Positions 22,537 through 34,671 are shown, numbered from the stretch's first letter. The stretch is 64,000 nucleotides of DNA from Dysidea avara (GCF_963678975.1 NC_089276.1:28698472-28762471); one strand, 5' to 3'. Program-made: numbers and translations. Notes: generated from the sequence alone by a model not told the origin.

Positions 22537-22920
22537 CGCAGTTCCCACTTCTATATGTCATCAAAATACATAAATTTACAGATGCTGGTTACTGGCCAGT
22601 ACGTTGCACAAAACATGTGATGAAAAACGGCACAGTAAAGTATAGGCTAAGATAACCATGCAACTTAAGCTGTACTTGGTAGCAGCTATCGGACAGTAGT
22701 ACCACTCAAGGACACTAGTCACATGTAACAAGTGCGGATAATGTCACTAGTCATAAAGTGACATTATGAGTGGTGAAGCAGCATGAATTCTGGTCCCTTA
22801 TACTAATGTCTTGAGTCCATGTTGGTCAGCAAAATCAGCCTGAGTAGCTTGCTGATACTAGAAAATTTGGAATAAATTCTGCAGTTCTGTTCCTAGTACA
22901 CGTTCCGTTCCTAGTACTTG

Positions 22921-22957
22921 AAGTGCTAAGCTGTAGCTTTACTACAGCTTAGCACTT
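22921..22957. repeat. LINE target-site duplication, left copy (perfect hairpin)
   Basis: A 37-bp sequence identical to 23708-23744. It is itself a hairpin: 16-bp arms AAGTGCTAAGCTGTAG around a 5-base loop. Confidence 0.85.
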
Positions 22958-23707
22958 ATTATTTATTATTATATTATTATTATTAATGGACAAACATTGC
23001 TTGGCAGTACAAGACTGTCAGGCTAGGCCGCAGGCCTTTGAGAGTGCCCATATCTTGTTGTTCTCCATAAATCATCAAGATTCTTCTTAAACAATGCCAC
23101 GGTTGGTGCAGAAATAACATCCGCTGGAAGAGAATTCCACAAATTAACTACTCTGTTGGTGAAAAATTATGCCTCACTAGCAGTCGAGATCGAAATTTAA
23201 AGAGTTTACGGTGGTGACCTCTGGTGGTATCCGTATTACTCAAAGTGAAAAATGAGGTAGGGTAGATGTCATAGTAACCATTCAATATCTTGTAGGTCTC
23301 AATTAGATCTCCCCTTTGACGTCTACAATACAGTGAATATAAACCAAGTCTCTCTAGACGAGTTTCGTATGGTAAATCAAACAAACTAGGTAATAACTTG
23401 GTGGCACGTCTCTGTACCTTCTCTAGGAGATCAATATCTTTCGCCAAGTAAGGGCTCCAGACCTGGATGCAATACTCCAAGTGAGGTCTGACATACATTT
23501 TGTACAAAAAAGTCAACAAGTCAACAGAAAAAAGTTTGAAGGACCTTCTTAGCAAACCAAGAACTTGCATAGTTTTTGCTGCAGCCTTACGACACTGTAG
23601 AGATGGTTTCAAGTCTTCAGTGCACCAAATACCAAGATCTTTTTCTTCTTGCGCTTCTGTGATTTCAAAGGGTAAGTTGGTGGAACTGTCCAGCACTTCA
23701 TACATAC
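22958..23707 (-). mobile_element. 5'-truncated CR1/L2-like LINE insertion
   Basis: On the minus strand it begins at 23707 inside the reverse-transcriptase C-terminal region and ends in a TAA/TTA-rich microsatellite tail (22958-22986). It is flanked by the 37-bp duplication (22921-22957 and 23708-23744). Poly-TAA-type 3' tails and 5' truncation are typical of target-primed reverse transcription. Confidence 0.88.
23008..23705 (-). pseudogene. LINE reverse transcriptase C-terminal fragment
   Basis: The main frame (23148-23705) carries the conserved non-LTR RT tail: LGLLRRSF, MYVRPHLEYCIQVWSPYL, LLEKVQRRATKLLP, LERLGLYSL and RGDLIETYKIL. After a frameshift near 23155 the reading resumes as RVVNLWNSLPADV with a DDLW near the end, then stops near 23030. 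It lacks the endonuclease and the RT catalytic YxDD region, so it is inactive. Confidence 0.92.
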
Positions 23708-23744
23708 AAGTGCTAAGCTGTAGCTTTACTACAGCTTAGCACTT
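23708..23744. repeat. LINE target-site duplication, right copy (perfect hairpin)
   Basis: Identical to 22921-22957. Confidence 0.85.
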
Positions 23745-24808
23745 CATACATGCAAAACTTCACGTATGTACTGACAATAAATTGACTTACAGTGGTTGAA
23801 TGTTCTAAAGATGCGTGAGTCTTCACGTGTACAATCCGCGAAATAATTTACGAAATGATGGGCATTAGTTGGAACAAAACGCTAACTGAGTGTGCTAAGC
23901 AAGTTCGCAAGAATGGGAGATCCAGTTGACAAAGAAGTAATCGGTATGATCAAGAGGTATGATATACATCCCTATGCTCAATACCATTGCTTTGAATGAA
24001 CACAGTGGTTTATGGTAATATACGAAGTATTACGGACAGCATGTATGTATGGTATTATGTAATAACTGTATGTCTGTGGGGCCACTGCTGAAAAGCAATA
24101 TTTTTATTCTTTCCTATTAAAGACTACATGGCGCCATTCAGACACTCTTGCTGGCGACTTCGATACCAACAAATTCCTTTCTGAAAGAAGGATTTGCAAT
24201 CTATGCAATACTTCATAGTCTCATGCCCAGACCACATTTTTCTCTTTCGTGTTTGGGTGGGGAAACAATTCCCCACCCAAATACAAACAGTGTCTGTCTA
24301 TTGGTAGTCTCACGTGGCCAGACCCTTTCCGCGCAGCCGCTTATTGATAGGAATTATAAGCACCACGCTACAAGGGTCTGGAATGGACCTTATCCGCAAT
24401 GACATCATAATTGACAAAATGGCCGTGTTTAGTGTGGGCACTTCGTATGTAATCACTAAAATGAGCTTTATTTGTGGATTTTACGACATGGAACTATTGG
24501 ATAATAAAGGTAAAAGGCTAGTTAGCGTGATGTGGCGATGCGAAATAGTCCTACCAGACGAAACCAGACTTAAGTTTGCAATCGACGCAAAACCACCCGC
24601 ATTTGCCTTGTAATTAAGTATGTTTGCCCTTGCTGCAGTATGTAAACGTTAACATAGCGAATCGCCATCTCTCCCAATGCAAAAGTGTCCACACTATCGG
24701 CTGACATTTTGTGCTTTGACGTCATTGCAGATAAGGTTCATAGTTTGTGAACATGAAATTTTTCGAAATGTTATTGGTGACAATTGATTGACTGGGTAAC
24801 ACCTAATA
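23745..24808. other. Intergenic with hairpins and a TAGTCTCACGTGG MITE
   Basis: 24252-24281 is a perfect hairpin (TTTGGGTGGGGA arms, 6-base loop). 24303-24385 is a small MITE (AGTCTCACGTGGCCAGACCC ... GGGTCTGG) with a relative at 60497-60592. 23914-23957 (ATGGGAGATCC... before GTATGA) could be a first exon, but no partner exon is secure. The frame 24314-24613 is not recognised. Confidence 0.5.
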
Positions 24809-25312
24809 GTGCGTTTACACTAGCAGTTGGGCACAGTACAGTACAGCACGGCACAGTACGCTTAATTTTGCTAGCATAAATGGGTATCGATCTGAGCCAA
24901 ACCATTACGTGCCGGGCTGGCCTGGCCCTGCTACTTCAACCGTGCTGGCTCGGTACGGTACGGCACGGTAGACAAATTGAAACAAACCTTGCTATATCCT
25001 TGGCTGCTGTACGTAAATACGATGGCTTCTACCATGGCCAAACATGAAATAAAGTCCAGTTACCACGTTAGACTTGAAATGAGCTGTCCATCAAGCGGTA
25101 GCTGCTGATATTGTCCCTCAAACCGATTGCTGGTAACTTGTATGACAGCAACTGCTTGAAAACGGCAAGGGCATCTCGTAGGACGATACTTTAGTCATCA
25201 CGTGTTTATGTATAAGCTTGCCCAGCACGGTTATTTCCTTACCAATGTAAACGTGCACTTAAAACGTAGTGTACTTTACCGTACCGAGCTGGAGCTACTA
25301 ATGTAAACGCAC
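24809..25312. mobile_element. MITE with GTGCGTTTACA termini and TA duplication
   Basis: The left end GTGCGTTTACACTAGCAG is inverse to the right end (CTACTAATGTAAACGCAC). TA flanks both sides (24807-24808 and 25313-25314). The interior contains an alternating CGGTACGGTACGGCACGG tract. No coding frame. The TA duplication suggests a Tc1/mariner-type mobiliser (inference). Confidence 0.75.
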
Positions 25313-25677
25313 TATAAGATACAAAGGTACAGAATGCAACGTGTGTTCCCTTGAATCTTTAGTCTGTTCTGATTGGCAAATCCGCTTAAAACCTTTACCT
25401 ACTTTCCTTGTACCTTGAGATGAACTGAACTTGTTTGTCTTTATTCAGCCGTACTTGTTGAAGATTCGTAGAAGGCAAAACCCACACAGGTCGATACTCG
25501 TCATTCCCAGAGGCCTTCTTCAGCTCTTTCTTCAGTAATCAGACTACTTTGGTGATTAAGGGATTGCGTGAGCCAATTTACACTCCCCAACCACTGGGAT
25601 TGTAGATTTTTTTTAAATACGTGAACTATTCCAGACTGTGATTGATCGCCCTGTACATGTTATCAGCCTAATAAGTG

Positions 25678-26501
25678 GGGAGTGTATAAACAGTGGAATG
25701 GACTACTGGAATGGTGGAATACTGGAATGGTGGAATGGAATTTTTTAAAGTTCAATATCAGTTTTTACATCCAAATAAGTACAACTCCTCCCCTTATGTA
25801 AGCAAATAAATAGGCTTCCCTTTAAAGTCAGCTCTTTTAGCATAATTCACCTCACCATAGACAAAGTTTACCAATGTAATGTACTGTAAAGTCAGTTATG
25901 AACATACACAATAGCAGTTTATGGGAATACCAAGAAGACCCCTTGTTCTCAAATGATAAAAAGTTAGCTAGCCAGCTGATTAGTACATGTATGCATTGTA
26001 AAAGTACACTCAATGTATAATGAAGTATTCATTTATTTATTATCAAATTTACCAGTTAGGCACTGGAGAGTGAAAACAAAACAGAAGGCAGAGCCTGTGC
26101 AAGGTGTTTACCACTAACCTAGGAGCCTAAGCGAAAATCTTTGGGTAAAGTAAACGGGACTATCTTGTAAGCGTTTACAATGAGCCTTTCCCACAATTGT
26201 GTCAGAAAACAAAGTTTAAGCCAAAGTTCATTGTGACAGTGCCATGAACTGAACCCTCATTCAGACAGTTAGTTTCAGACAAGTAGTAAAGTATTGAGTT
26301 ATAAGTCATACAAGTGTTTCGGTGGGGAAAAGTATGCTAAAGGAGCTGACTTCAGTGGGGAATCCTATTTATTTGCTTACTTAAGAGGAGGAGTTGTACA
26401 TATTTGGATGTACAAAATGATATTGAACTTTTAAAAAATCCCATTCCACCATTCCAGTATTCCACCATTCCAGTAGTCCATTCCACTGTTTCTATACTCC
26501 C
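25678..26501. mobile_element. MULE-like non-autonomous element, long TIRs and 9-bp TSD
   Basis: Inverted arms of about 175 bp start GGGAGTGTATAAACAGTGG (left) and are matched in inverse at the right end (26501). They include repeated ACTGGAATGGTGGAATA units. Both sides are flanked by the identical 9-bp TAATAAGTG (25669-25677 and 26502-26510). Long TIRs plus a 9-bp duplication are characteristic of the Mutator/MULE group. No transposase is present. Part of the interior (AGGAGCCTAAGCGAAAATCTT, GTTAGGCACTGGAG) recurs in inverse at 50090-50190. Confidence 0.88.
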
Positions 26502-26511
26502 TAATAAGTGT

Positions 26512-26622
26512 TACATATTAGCTGTAACACGGCCAGGCATTTGGGCTTTGCCTGATATGTATGTCCTCGGGCACATATCAGGCGAAGTCCTCATGCCCTT
26601 GTTACAACTATTATGTAAACAC
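26512..26622. mobile_element. Small MITE with TTACATA / TATGTAA ends
   Basis: The left TTACATATTAGCTGTAACA and right TGTTACAACTATTATGTAA are imperfect inverted repeats. The interior is an imperfect hairpin around CTGATATG...CATATCAG. It lies directly beside the MULE-like element. Confidence 0.55.
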
Positions 26623-27151
26623 TATATTTTAGCGTATACATAATGCCCTACCTGAGGGACAGAAATAGAGTATTTGGTACTTATTTCAACCCTTCCATCT
26701 TTGGTCTTAGAATTTTTTTTCTTCAAACTTGGTAGGTAACTTATTATATGTCTCTTAGCTCTCAGCGGCTTGTATAGTTTAAGTATCTATGTTGTCATCC
26801 AGCATCCTAGACTATCTGTTATTACCCATGCTATATTTTGACGGCAGCACTTCTACACTGTGTCAATTAACAGAACATTGTGAGAATTTATAAGATTCTT
26901 TTCAAGTGATGATCAAAGTCTAGTAGTATTCCCTTATCTTTGTTCTCAGTGTTTGTAACAATGCATTGGTCAAAAGTTAAAATATCCTTTCATTAAAGTA
27001 ACCATCCTGTTTTAAGGTCCTAATCTGTTTAACCTCAATGCATTTTTGCTATTAACATGTGGCAAGGATGGTGGGGCAGTATAAAGAGTGTACAGTGTTT
27101 TAGGATTGTCATTTTGCTGAATTGGATGAGTCCAGAGAGTATCTAGGTTCT

Positions 27152-28243
27152 ATGGCAGCAGTTAATTCAAGTGTGTTCATACCTGATCCATCTGATGGAG
27201 TAGTGAACAGCAATATAGGATTTGCTATTACTTTAACAGTGCTTGCTTCTGGGTTGTGTGGAGCTGTTTTGTTGCCAGTGGTTTTGTTGAAGAAATTACG
27301 ATCACAGCCATATCAACTGTTGGTTAGTAACTATGTATCCAGCTCTTTGGCTATTGTCTTAGGATCTGGTTTTTACCGGGTTGTTCAGATTCAGGGCTAC
27401 AGATATAATGACTATGAAGAAGCTTCAAGAAAGACTGAATGTGGTCTTGCAAACTTTGCCCTATTCCCATTGGCTACAAGTAATTTCTGTCTCTCTGTGG
27501 TAGGATGGGAAAGATACGTCTACTTACAGACTGAGAAGACTACTGACTTGGTTACACTACTTATATTTCTTGGTCTCCCGTGGGCTTTCGGTATTTTAAG
27601 ATACAGCTTTCATTTGGCTGACAATTCTGCACGATATCAGAATTTCCCTTACCTGGGACTATGTGTTGATGTCACTAGCGAGCGTGATGGTAGAAGGATT
27701 CTGACCTTTGTCTTAGATATTGTCCTGCCTTTGGCACTTTCAGTGGCTTCTATCACTTTATCTGTTGCCAAGGTCTATGGAAAGTACAAAGACATTGAAG
27801 CAAGACTGAGTTATGACAGGGAAGATGAGAGGGATATACTTCAGAAAGATAGAAAATGCATAATAAAGGTATTCAAGGAACTTCGTATGGGATTTGTGTT
27901 GCTTTGTGTACGAGTTGCCTTTACATTCATTATAACTCTATTATATGTTCAGTATATGGATGAAGGAAACTCACAAGAGAGAGAAGATAACTTGGTTACC
28001 GCTGGATATTTCTTTCTCCTTTTTGAAGTCTGTGTCATTCCAGTTATGTTTGTTATTTTTAATGAAGACCTTCGTCGAATCTTGCTTGGTTATTTACCTA
28101 ACTTCATATCATCTGTTGTGCTCCCAATTGATGAGGATGATATACTACATGAAGGAGACTCTCAAGGAGTACCAAGTGGTGATGGAGAAAATGTTATTGA
28201 CATTCATCTAGGAGAAGAAGACAATGCTGAAACATCCACATAA
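27152..28243 (+). CDS. Rhodopsin-like seven-transmembrane receptor (orphan GPCR)
   Basis: A 363-residue, apparently single-exon plasma-membrane receptor. Helices fall near residues 21-46, 54-80, 97-118, 132-152, 183-207, 244-268 and 281-304. Cys97 at the top of TM3 and Cys171 in extracellular loop 2 can form the class A disulfide. Glu-Arg-Tyr at 120-122 replaces the DRY motif at the end of TM3. A possible N-glycosylation site is Asn5 (NSS). The intracellular loop 3 is charged, and TM7 is followed by an amphipathic NEDLRRILLGYL helix 8. The canonical NPxxY is not preserved (IPVMF is in its place). The acidic C-tail is about 50 residues. I chose the ATG at 27152; the frame is open back to a TAG near 27098, and TTTTAG there could be a 3' splice site for a 5'UTR exon. 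An AATAAA lies at 28488. The ligand is unknown. Confidence 0.88.
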   Translation: MAAVNSSVFIPDPSDGVVNSNIGFAITLTVLASGLCGAVLLPVVLLKKLRSQPYQLLVSNYVSSSLAIVLGSGFYRVVQIQGYRYNDYEEASRKTECGLANFALFPLATSNFCLSVVGWERYVYLQTEKTTDLVTLLIFLGLPWAFGILRYSFHLADNSARYQNFPYLGLCVDVTSERDGRRILTFVLDIVLPLALSVASITLSVAKVYGKYKDIEARLSYDREDERDILQKDRKCIIKVFKELRMGFVLLCVRVAFTFIITLLYVQYMDEGNSQEREDNLVTAGYFFLLFEVCVIPVMFVIFNEDLRRILLGYLPNFISSVVLPIDEDDILHEGDSQGVPSGDGENVIDIHLGEEDNAETST

Positions 28244-28510
28244 CTGAAATGTGACCAAGTTCATGTACATGTATGATTGTTATTTATTTTAAAGCATTCA
28301 CTTTGTGAATATACATCACTATTGTAATGGGATTTCACGTGGTAGCATGCACCAAACCTTGTAATCCAACAGCAACATCCAGTGAATATTGTAAGACTGG
28401 TTGTATGGACTGTTCCATCTTCCTATAATAATTATGATGAAACTATATGAGAATTTCGCACATACATATACTGTGTTTTATAGATAAAATAAAGCAACAC
28501 GAAATCTATA
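28244..28510 (+). terminator. GPCR 3'UTR with AATAAA polyadenylation signal
   Basis: The AATAAA hexamer at 28488-28493 is the first good polyadenylation signal after the receptor stop codon. Confidence 0.6.
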
Positions 28511-31500
28511 CTTTTGTTTCTCATTGTTTTACCATATGATTGCTTAGGTAGATGGTAGACACTATAGTTGTTATTGTATCTTAAGAGTAATGATAGAAGG
28601 AATAAGGGATAGAGTTAAGTGAGAGTTGTTCCCAAACCTTACCTAGGATTAAGATACTCAACAGTAAAGCGCTCGAAAAATGAATTACTCTAATAGAACA
28701 GTCAGTTGCTATAGAACATTAAATAAATTTCATCAAGACTCTCAACAAAGACTACCACTTGAATCAGAATTGACCCTCTTATTCTTTACCTATATAGTAT
28801 GTATGCATGCCGCACTGCTTGGGGTGAATACATTTACAAGAACTTAGTGAATATTGTAAGTGCTCTACACATGTATATCAAACAAATATACAAGTGCTCT
28901 TCAATATAATGAGTACAAGTACATGCAATATGTATAAGTATCAATACTTTCAAATTTGCAGTTACAGATAAACATTTACTTGGCCACATGTCTGCATGGT
29001 GTATGGGCAGAGACACGCATAGACAGCTTTATGGTAAGGTCAGCTTTTTTCTTTAAGAAACTAATAATATTGTATACCGGCATGGTTAAGCATCTTGAGT
29101 ACAAATCAAACAGCACTACATGATAAAAATACCAACTAGTACAGTACAGTATACAGCTCAGGAATTCTAGTTCAGCGTTGCTAGAATCTGTATATACGCT
29201 AAATATATTTTTGTACATAGTATTGTGGCACAAAAATACAGTTAGATTTAAGCCATCATTTAGCATAAAAAAAATTTACAAACAATTTAGGCAACTCTTT
29301 AAACAGTCATCAAATAGCTACAAAGCATTTATATAAGTATACACTTACTAAAGTTATTAGCAAAGCAAATACATTCCTCTATAAATTGAAACTAGTACTT
29401 TATTGAAAAGCCATATGCATGTTGTCAAATGGTACGTATCTCACTTTACTTGACAATCATCACAGAAGTGTGGCAATATGCTGGGGTGAGACTATATTCT
29501 AAATGTAGGTTCACTCCAGTATTGATTCTCTTTGATGGTGCGGCAGTCATCTAGCTACCATGCAGAATTGTATGATAGTGACTTGTTGGAGGCCTTCATC
29601 ACCACCATAGCTGGTAGCTGTTGATCAGAACAGTGAAGTGATGTTAACTTTCCAACAGTCAGAATGAATGACAGAGTAATAGCAGAGTAAAACCCATCTG
29701 ATTCACCATTATCTCAATAAATAAACAAGCTCACAAACACAGAGCACAAGTGTTTCAAATGTCATAGTAATCATGCACGTTTCAAACAATTTACCGGTAG
29801 CTACTTGTTAGCTATGACTGCATGGTAGCTATTTTCTTAACAATTGCATTTTGCTTTTTACTAACTTTAAATGCAAATATACCAGAGCTGTATATAACAT
29901 GTCTAGCTGTAACTACCATGTCTGTGCTTGCTATAACACCAGGTATGCCTGTAACACCTTTGTGCTCAACAAACCGGTTTTTAGAAACAGGTAGTTCATT
30001 AATCTTGTGCAAACCAAATGCAAGATTTTAATTTTTCATCAGTGCATGTATTAATTCACTACTGGCACATGTATCTTCACAAATTGGTGTGCAAAATCCT
30101 TAACAACCTTTTCTGTTCCATTATGACCGTATTTTGGTTAGCTTTAACAATTCAAGGATGGTTCTAGGATTTCACTAGGTAGCAGAAGCTAATTTTGTGC
30201 AGTAGAACACCCAAGTTTAAGTAGTAGAATTATAGTGGTCAAATGCACACATTTATAGTCATGTAGCTATTATTCCTTTACTTGCATGTCTATTGTGTAG
30301 TAGTATGCATTAGAATGTTGTGATGTTTACATCATTCAAACAACACTAAAATTAGCATTTCAACGCTTAATGTTGTTTGTATCTGAAACTGATAATCTTC
30401 ACTATTGCACTTTATGACCAGTGAGTATAACTTGGAGATTGTCCAGGGTGCTTAATTTTATTAATATAGGTCGTACACGTAAGTATTCTTTGTAGATTAA
30501 TTGCATAGGATTTCAACTTTGGTATAACTGAGCACAACAGAATGTTTTGTAGAACAGTACTCACAGTGTTCTTTCTTTGTTATCAGAACATAAATGAAGT
30601 CTTCTAGCTGGGATGTCATTATCATAGAGCGGCATCATGTTGTATGTTAAAGTTTTTAAGGGGAATAATATACTTCAGTATACTTGACTGGTTTGGTGTC
30701 TAGGTCGTCAGACTGGACACTCTATAGCTATAACAGACTGTTCACTAAATAATTTGGCACTGATAATATGGGATCTTATCAAGTTGATGTAAACATGTGG
30801 TGCATGTGTAATGTCCACTTACCCATATAATGCCAACGTGAGCTACACATTCTCATAATTTAATCAAAATGTACAATACTTACGTTAATATGGCTGTCCT
30901 GTAGCTATTCTTGCTCTGGACTTTTGTTGTGAAGCCAACTTCTGAAGCCATTTGGAGATGCTTTATGGACATGACATTCTTTCTTAATTGTGACAAATTG
31001 CTATGATAACTCATATGATGTGGCTTCAGTTTTTGGTCTGCTATACCACCATATCAGCCAAGCTTCCAGTTCTAAATAGTTGCTTCAAGCCATACCCATT
31101 AGTAGCAGCGTTCACTTGTTAACTTACTGCACATGTGTCCATGCATGTACCTTGTTCCTAGAAGATGATTCTGCTGTAACTAACCACAAAGACAAAGTTT
31201 GTCATTAAAATTAATGTTAACAGTTCCAAAACAATCCTGATGATTCACAGGTAGACATGTATCTTATAGTTGCCAACATTATTATGCTGAATTATAGCCA
31301 TACATTGTGTAAACACTGTTGGAATATTCCACAAAACATAGCTATGTCATAATTTTGTTGTACACATCATACTAACTGGGAATCAGCTGCCTGTGTATTA
31401 TGGAGATCCTGATTATCAAGGTGCACTGGCTTTCCATGATAGTAATAGAGGGCTGCATTGGGACACCAGACCAGTACAAATACAAGTAACCATTTTCACT

Positions 31501-32088
31501 GAAGTATCAGCAAGTTCCACTGTTGAAACAAGCTATGATATTGTTGAAGAGTCTACTTTTCAGGATGCTTACCTTGAGAATCAAGAGATGTGTACATGAA
31601 GGTTTACAAGTGGTTTAAAGAACCGGCCATCGTATATCAGTGTCAGAAGGTGCCTTCAGCTTTAGTGGTATGTGCAGTAGTGACCTCCAGGTGCCGTTAT
31701 CACTATTCCATAGGTATGAAATGAAACCACAAAACTCTTACTATTTTATTATTTACTCTTGATATTTTAGTAGCACAATGAAACGTGTACATGCTTTTAG
31801 CTGAAACAAATGGTCTGTACTATCAAGTCAAAGAAATTTCCACATAACGTTTCAACTTTAGTACAGCAAGACGTTTGGTACAATGGCAACATGGCGACAG
31901 TCTAGTGAATGTTTAGACATTAATAAGTTTAATTACAGATGTTATAGATCTGCTACATGTTGACTGATCTTCAACTTTAATATTATAATTACCCTTAATC
32001 ACTCCCAATTAAAACACTGTTAAATACACTACTGACCATAATTAATTTAATTTTAGTGTTACGTTAACCTGGCTATAACACAGCCTCT
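28511..32088. other. Intergenic, no gene recognised
   Basis: Short frames (28976-29266 minus, 29812-30031 both strands, 31393-31599 plus) have no recognisable domain, and opposite-strand overlaps argue against them. One dispersed CTATTAGAG-type motif lies at 28686-28705. Confidence 0.5.
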
Positions 32089-32090
32089 AC

Positions 32091-32293
32091 CGGGGTTTTC
32101 AAGTCCGTTGTCAGGTGAGATCAAGTGAGATCAGGTAACTGTGTGTGCCCTATTATGATGGATGATTGTAAATGTGGTAAAACTATTACTCACTGTATTG
32201 TTGTGACTCCTTTATCACCAGTGAATGGCCCTTCAGTTAGTAGGTTTTTAGCGCATGCGCAATTATAATAGGACAACGGACTTGAAAACCCCG
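32091..32293. mobile_element. MITE with perfect 22-bp TIRs and TA duplication
   Basis: The left end CGGGGTTTTCAAGTCCGTTG and its inverse at the right end are perfect over the full TIR; the repeat core is 32089-32112 and 32272-32295. TA flanks are consistent with a Tc1/mariner-style insertion. The interior is non-coding. Confidence 0.85.
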
Positions 32294-32295
32294 GT

Positions 32296-33489
32296 ATATC
32301 ATACAATCCTCTGTATCCATTACAGACTGTAATTTGTAATGTTAAAGCCATCACAAGAACACATTATACCTACTGTGGTCAGTTCAAGCTGCTTAGATAT
32401 GACCAATTTAGCTGGCTCAGTTCCAATATACACATCGTCATCCACTTTAAACGACTGCTCTATTAGACTACTGTAGTGTGTGCAATCAAATTTTGCATTC
32501 AACATAATTATAGCTAGTTCTACTCTACACATGATTACCGACAAGAGTAATCAAACATACTTGCTCGGGGAATATAGCTACACTCTATTATACAGAACTT
32601 GTTACCATTTGTCAGTACATAGATGCCTTAACACCATTCAATATGACCTAATCAAAGTGTTGTCCTGACTTTCTAAGTCAATCTAAAAAGATCTCAAATT
32701 CCACTGTTAAGATTGTGCACTTTTATTCCAGAAAAGTTAGGGCAAGGTCACTTGTTTGTTTGGACCATAGTCTCTTATAAGGATGAAAATACATGCCAAC
32801 CAATAGTATAAACCATATGGATAAGTGCTAACCAATTGATTTGTTTTACTCTGCATGGTCTGTCAAAATTACCAATTCACTATGTGGTAAATCCAAAGGG
32901 GAGCCATGTGCCACCCCTCCCCCAAAAGAGCATGCAGTCTAATAGAACAGTCACCACAAGTTACACTATAATAATAACTGTGACCCTATTTTGGAAAACC
33001 ATACATTTGGGCACATATATCAATTTTCTTTTTTATAGCTACAATGAAGCACTGAGTGGTTATCTACCTTGTTTGAAAATTTTATGATGATACTTTGAAG
33101 CATTCCAAAGATATGGCTAATTTACTGTCTAATACATAACAAACTAACTTTTCCTTATTAGCTATAGTTTATAGAAGTGTATAGCGATCAGGCGTGACAA
33201 ATTGATGACAAATCACTTTGTTGACAAAATAATATCTCCTTTCTCAACGCAGAGCACTTAGCATAATTTAATTTTAACCCTGGATCTGCCCCTGCTTTCT
33301 TTCTGGCATGTCAAGCACAACAAAACTGGTAAGCTTATCATTTTACAGCTTATTGTGCCGGTAAATGCTCACCATCACTATAATAATATGACCAGGTACT
33401 TTATCTTTATTTCCCTTCGAAATAATTGCGTGATTATCTATGAAAACCCCAAATTGCAACAGCTATTATAAGGCTTGTTCCTTATACCG
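32296..33489. other. Intergenic, no gene recognised
   Basis: Two CTATTAGAG-type motif copies occur at 32453-32472 and 32935-32955, in opposite orientations. The small frames are not convincing. Confidence 0.45.
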
Positions 33490-33491
33490 TA

Positions 33492-33670
33492 TAGCCTAAA
33501 TATTTCGAGGGGCAAATATTTTGAAGTTGAGTAATGTTGCTAAAAATAAATTTTTCGTGGATTTGCAAACACTCCCAAAATGCATGGTGGTCTAAATATT
33601 TCAAAGCTATAATTTTTTGCTGATAATCCCCAAAACCACGAAAATTTCCCCCCTCGAACTATTTAGGCTA
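33492..33670. mobile_element. MITE with TAGCCTAAATA termini and TA duplication
   Basis: The left end TAGCCTAAATATTTCGAGGG is inverse to the right end (CCCCTCGAACTATTTAGGCTA). TA flanks both ends. Diverged single ends of the same family (ATATTTAGGCTATGCGGTA) occur near 41385 and 43800. Confidence 0.85.
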
Positions 33671-34232
33671 TACTAGTCGTATAGATGAGTCCTGCTCTAG
33701 ATGTCTATATGAAGCCATGTCAAATGTGCCTGGTATGTAAACCACAAATCATATCCTCAATGTTACAAAATCCTGTTGACATAACTAATTGATTCTATAG
33801 AATATTTTGTGGAGATGAATTCTGTAACATTCCTTCATAATTGTCACTTATTAGTAGTATTCTAACTTGTTATGATAACTAATATGGCTTGTTACTATGT
33901 TGATATATGATCAAAGCCTCAAACACTAAAGTACAAACTGCTAAAAGTAGATGATTGGAGCAGCATGACTTCATGATAGTAAGGGCATGAAAAGGAATAC
34001 ACCAAACAACCTTTTGCTATGGCCTTAAAGTAACTTTTATATGTAAGTTTGTCATAGTAGATATGTAAAGTGCTGAGTCTTTACGGACATTAATTCTAAT
34101 GGCAATACATCTCACAGGTTACAGACTGACTAAGACTTCTCATTGGTGATGTACAGATATTACACAATTATTCAGCAGCCATTTAATGTTACCTTCAGCC
34201 ACAACAGACATTAGCAGCAGGAAGTGTTCACA

Positions 34233-34463
34233 ATGAGCTCAAAGAAATTTAGACGTTGAAATGCAGCAGAGTTCATATCAAGTAACGAGAGAACTCTCAG
34301 ACACATGGAAGCTTCAGAACACCATTTGTTATCCCATCATGAAGATGACAGGGTTAACAATATACCCTATCAACTTAGGTCAAATGCTGCACCTTCAATA
34401 GTAGCTAAAAGTGCCACAAATGATTTTAAAAAGCAACCAGTGTTTTACCAAGTAAATAAATGA
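34233..34463 (+). other. 77-codon open stretch with one internal stop, uncertain
   Basis: An ATG at 34233 starts a reading that is open to TGA 34461-34463 except for one TGA at codon 9. The downstream part is hydrophilic (SSNERTLRHMEASEHHLL, then LRSNAAPSIVAKS). No family was recognised. It could be a gene fragment or chance. Confidence 0.2.
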
Positions 34464-34671
34464 CTACACAGTAATCCTATTGCTCTGACCATTATAAACC
34501 AAGTTCCTAGTTCACACTTCTTTGCCCACTACACAAGCCATCAGTACTAAACATTGTACTTGAGTTACAAAGAACACTTTGTAGAGCTCTTATTAACTTC
34601 CCACACATCCTGGATACATTCATGTACAGTTCTAGGTAGACTGCTTGTACCTAGAAACTAGAGTATGTTAT

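Noticed and set aside
27122-27151. GPCR start ten codons upstream
   Set aside because: That start would be a TTG codon; the first ATG in frame is 27152.
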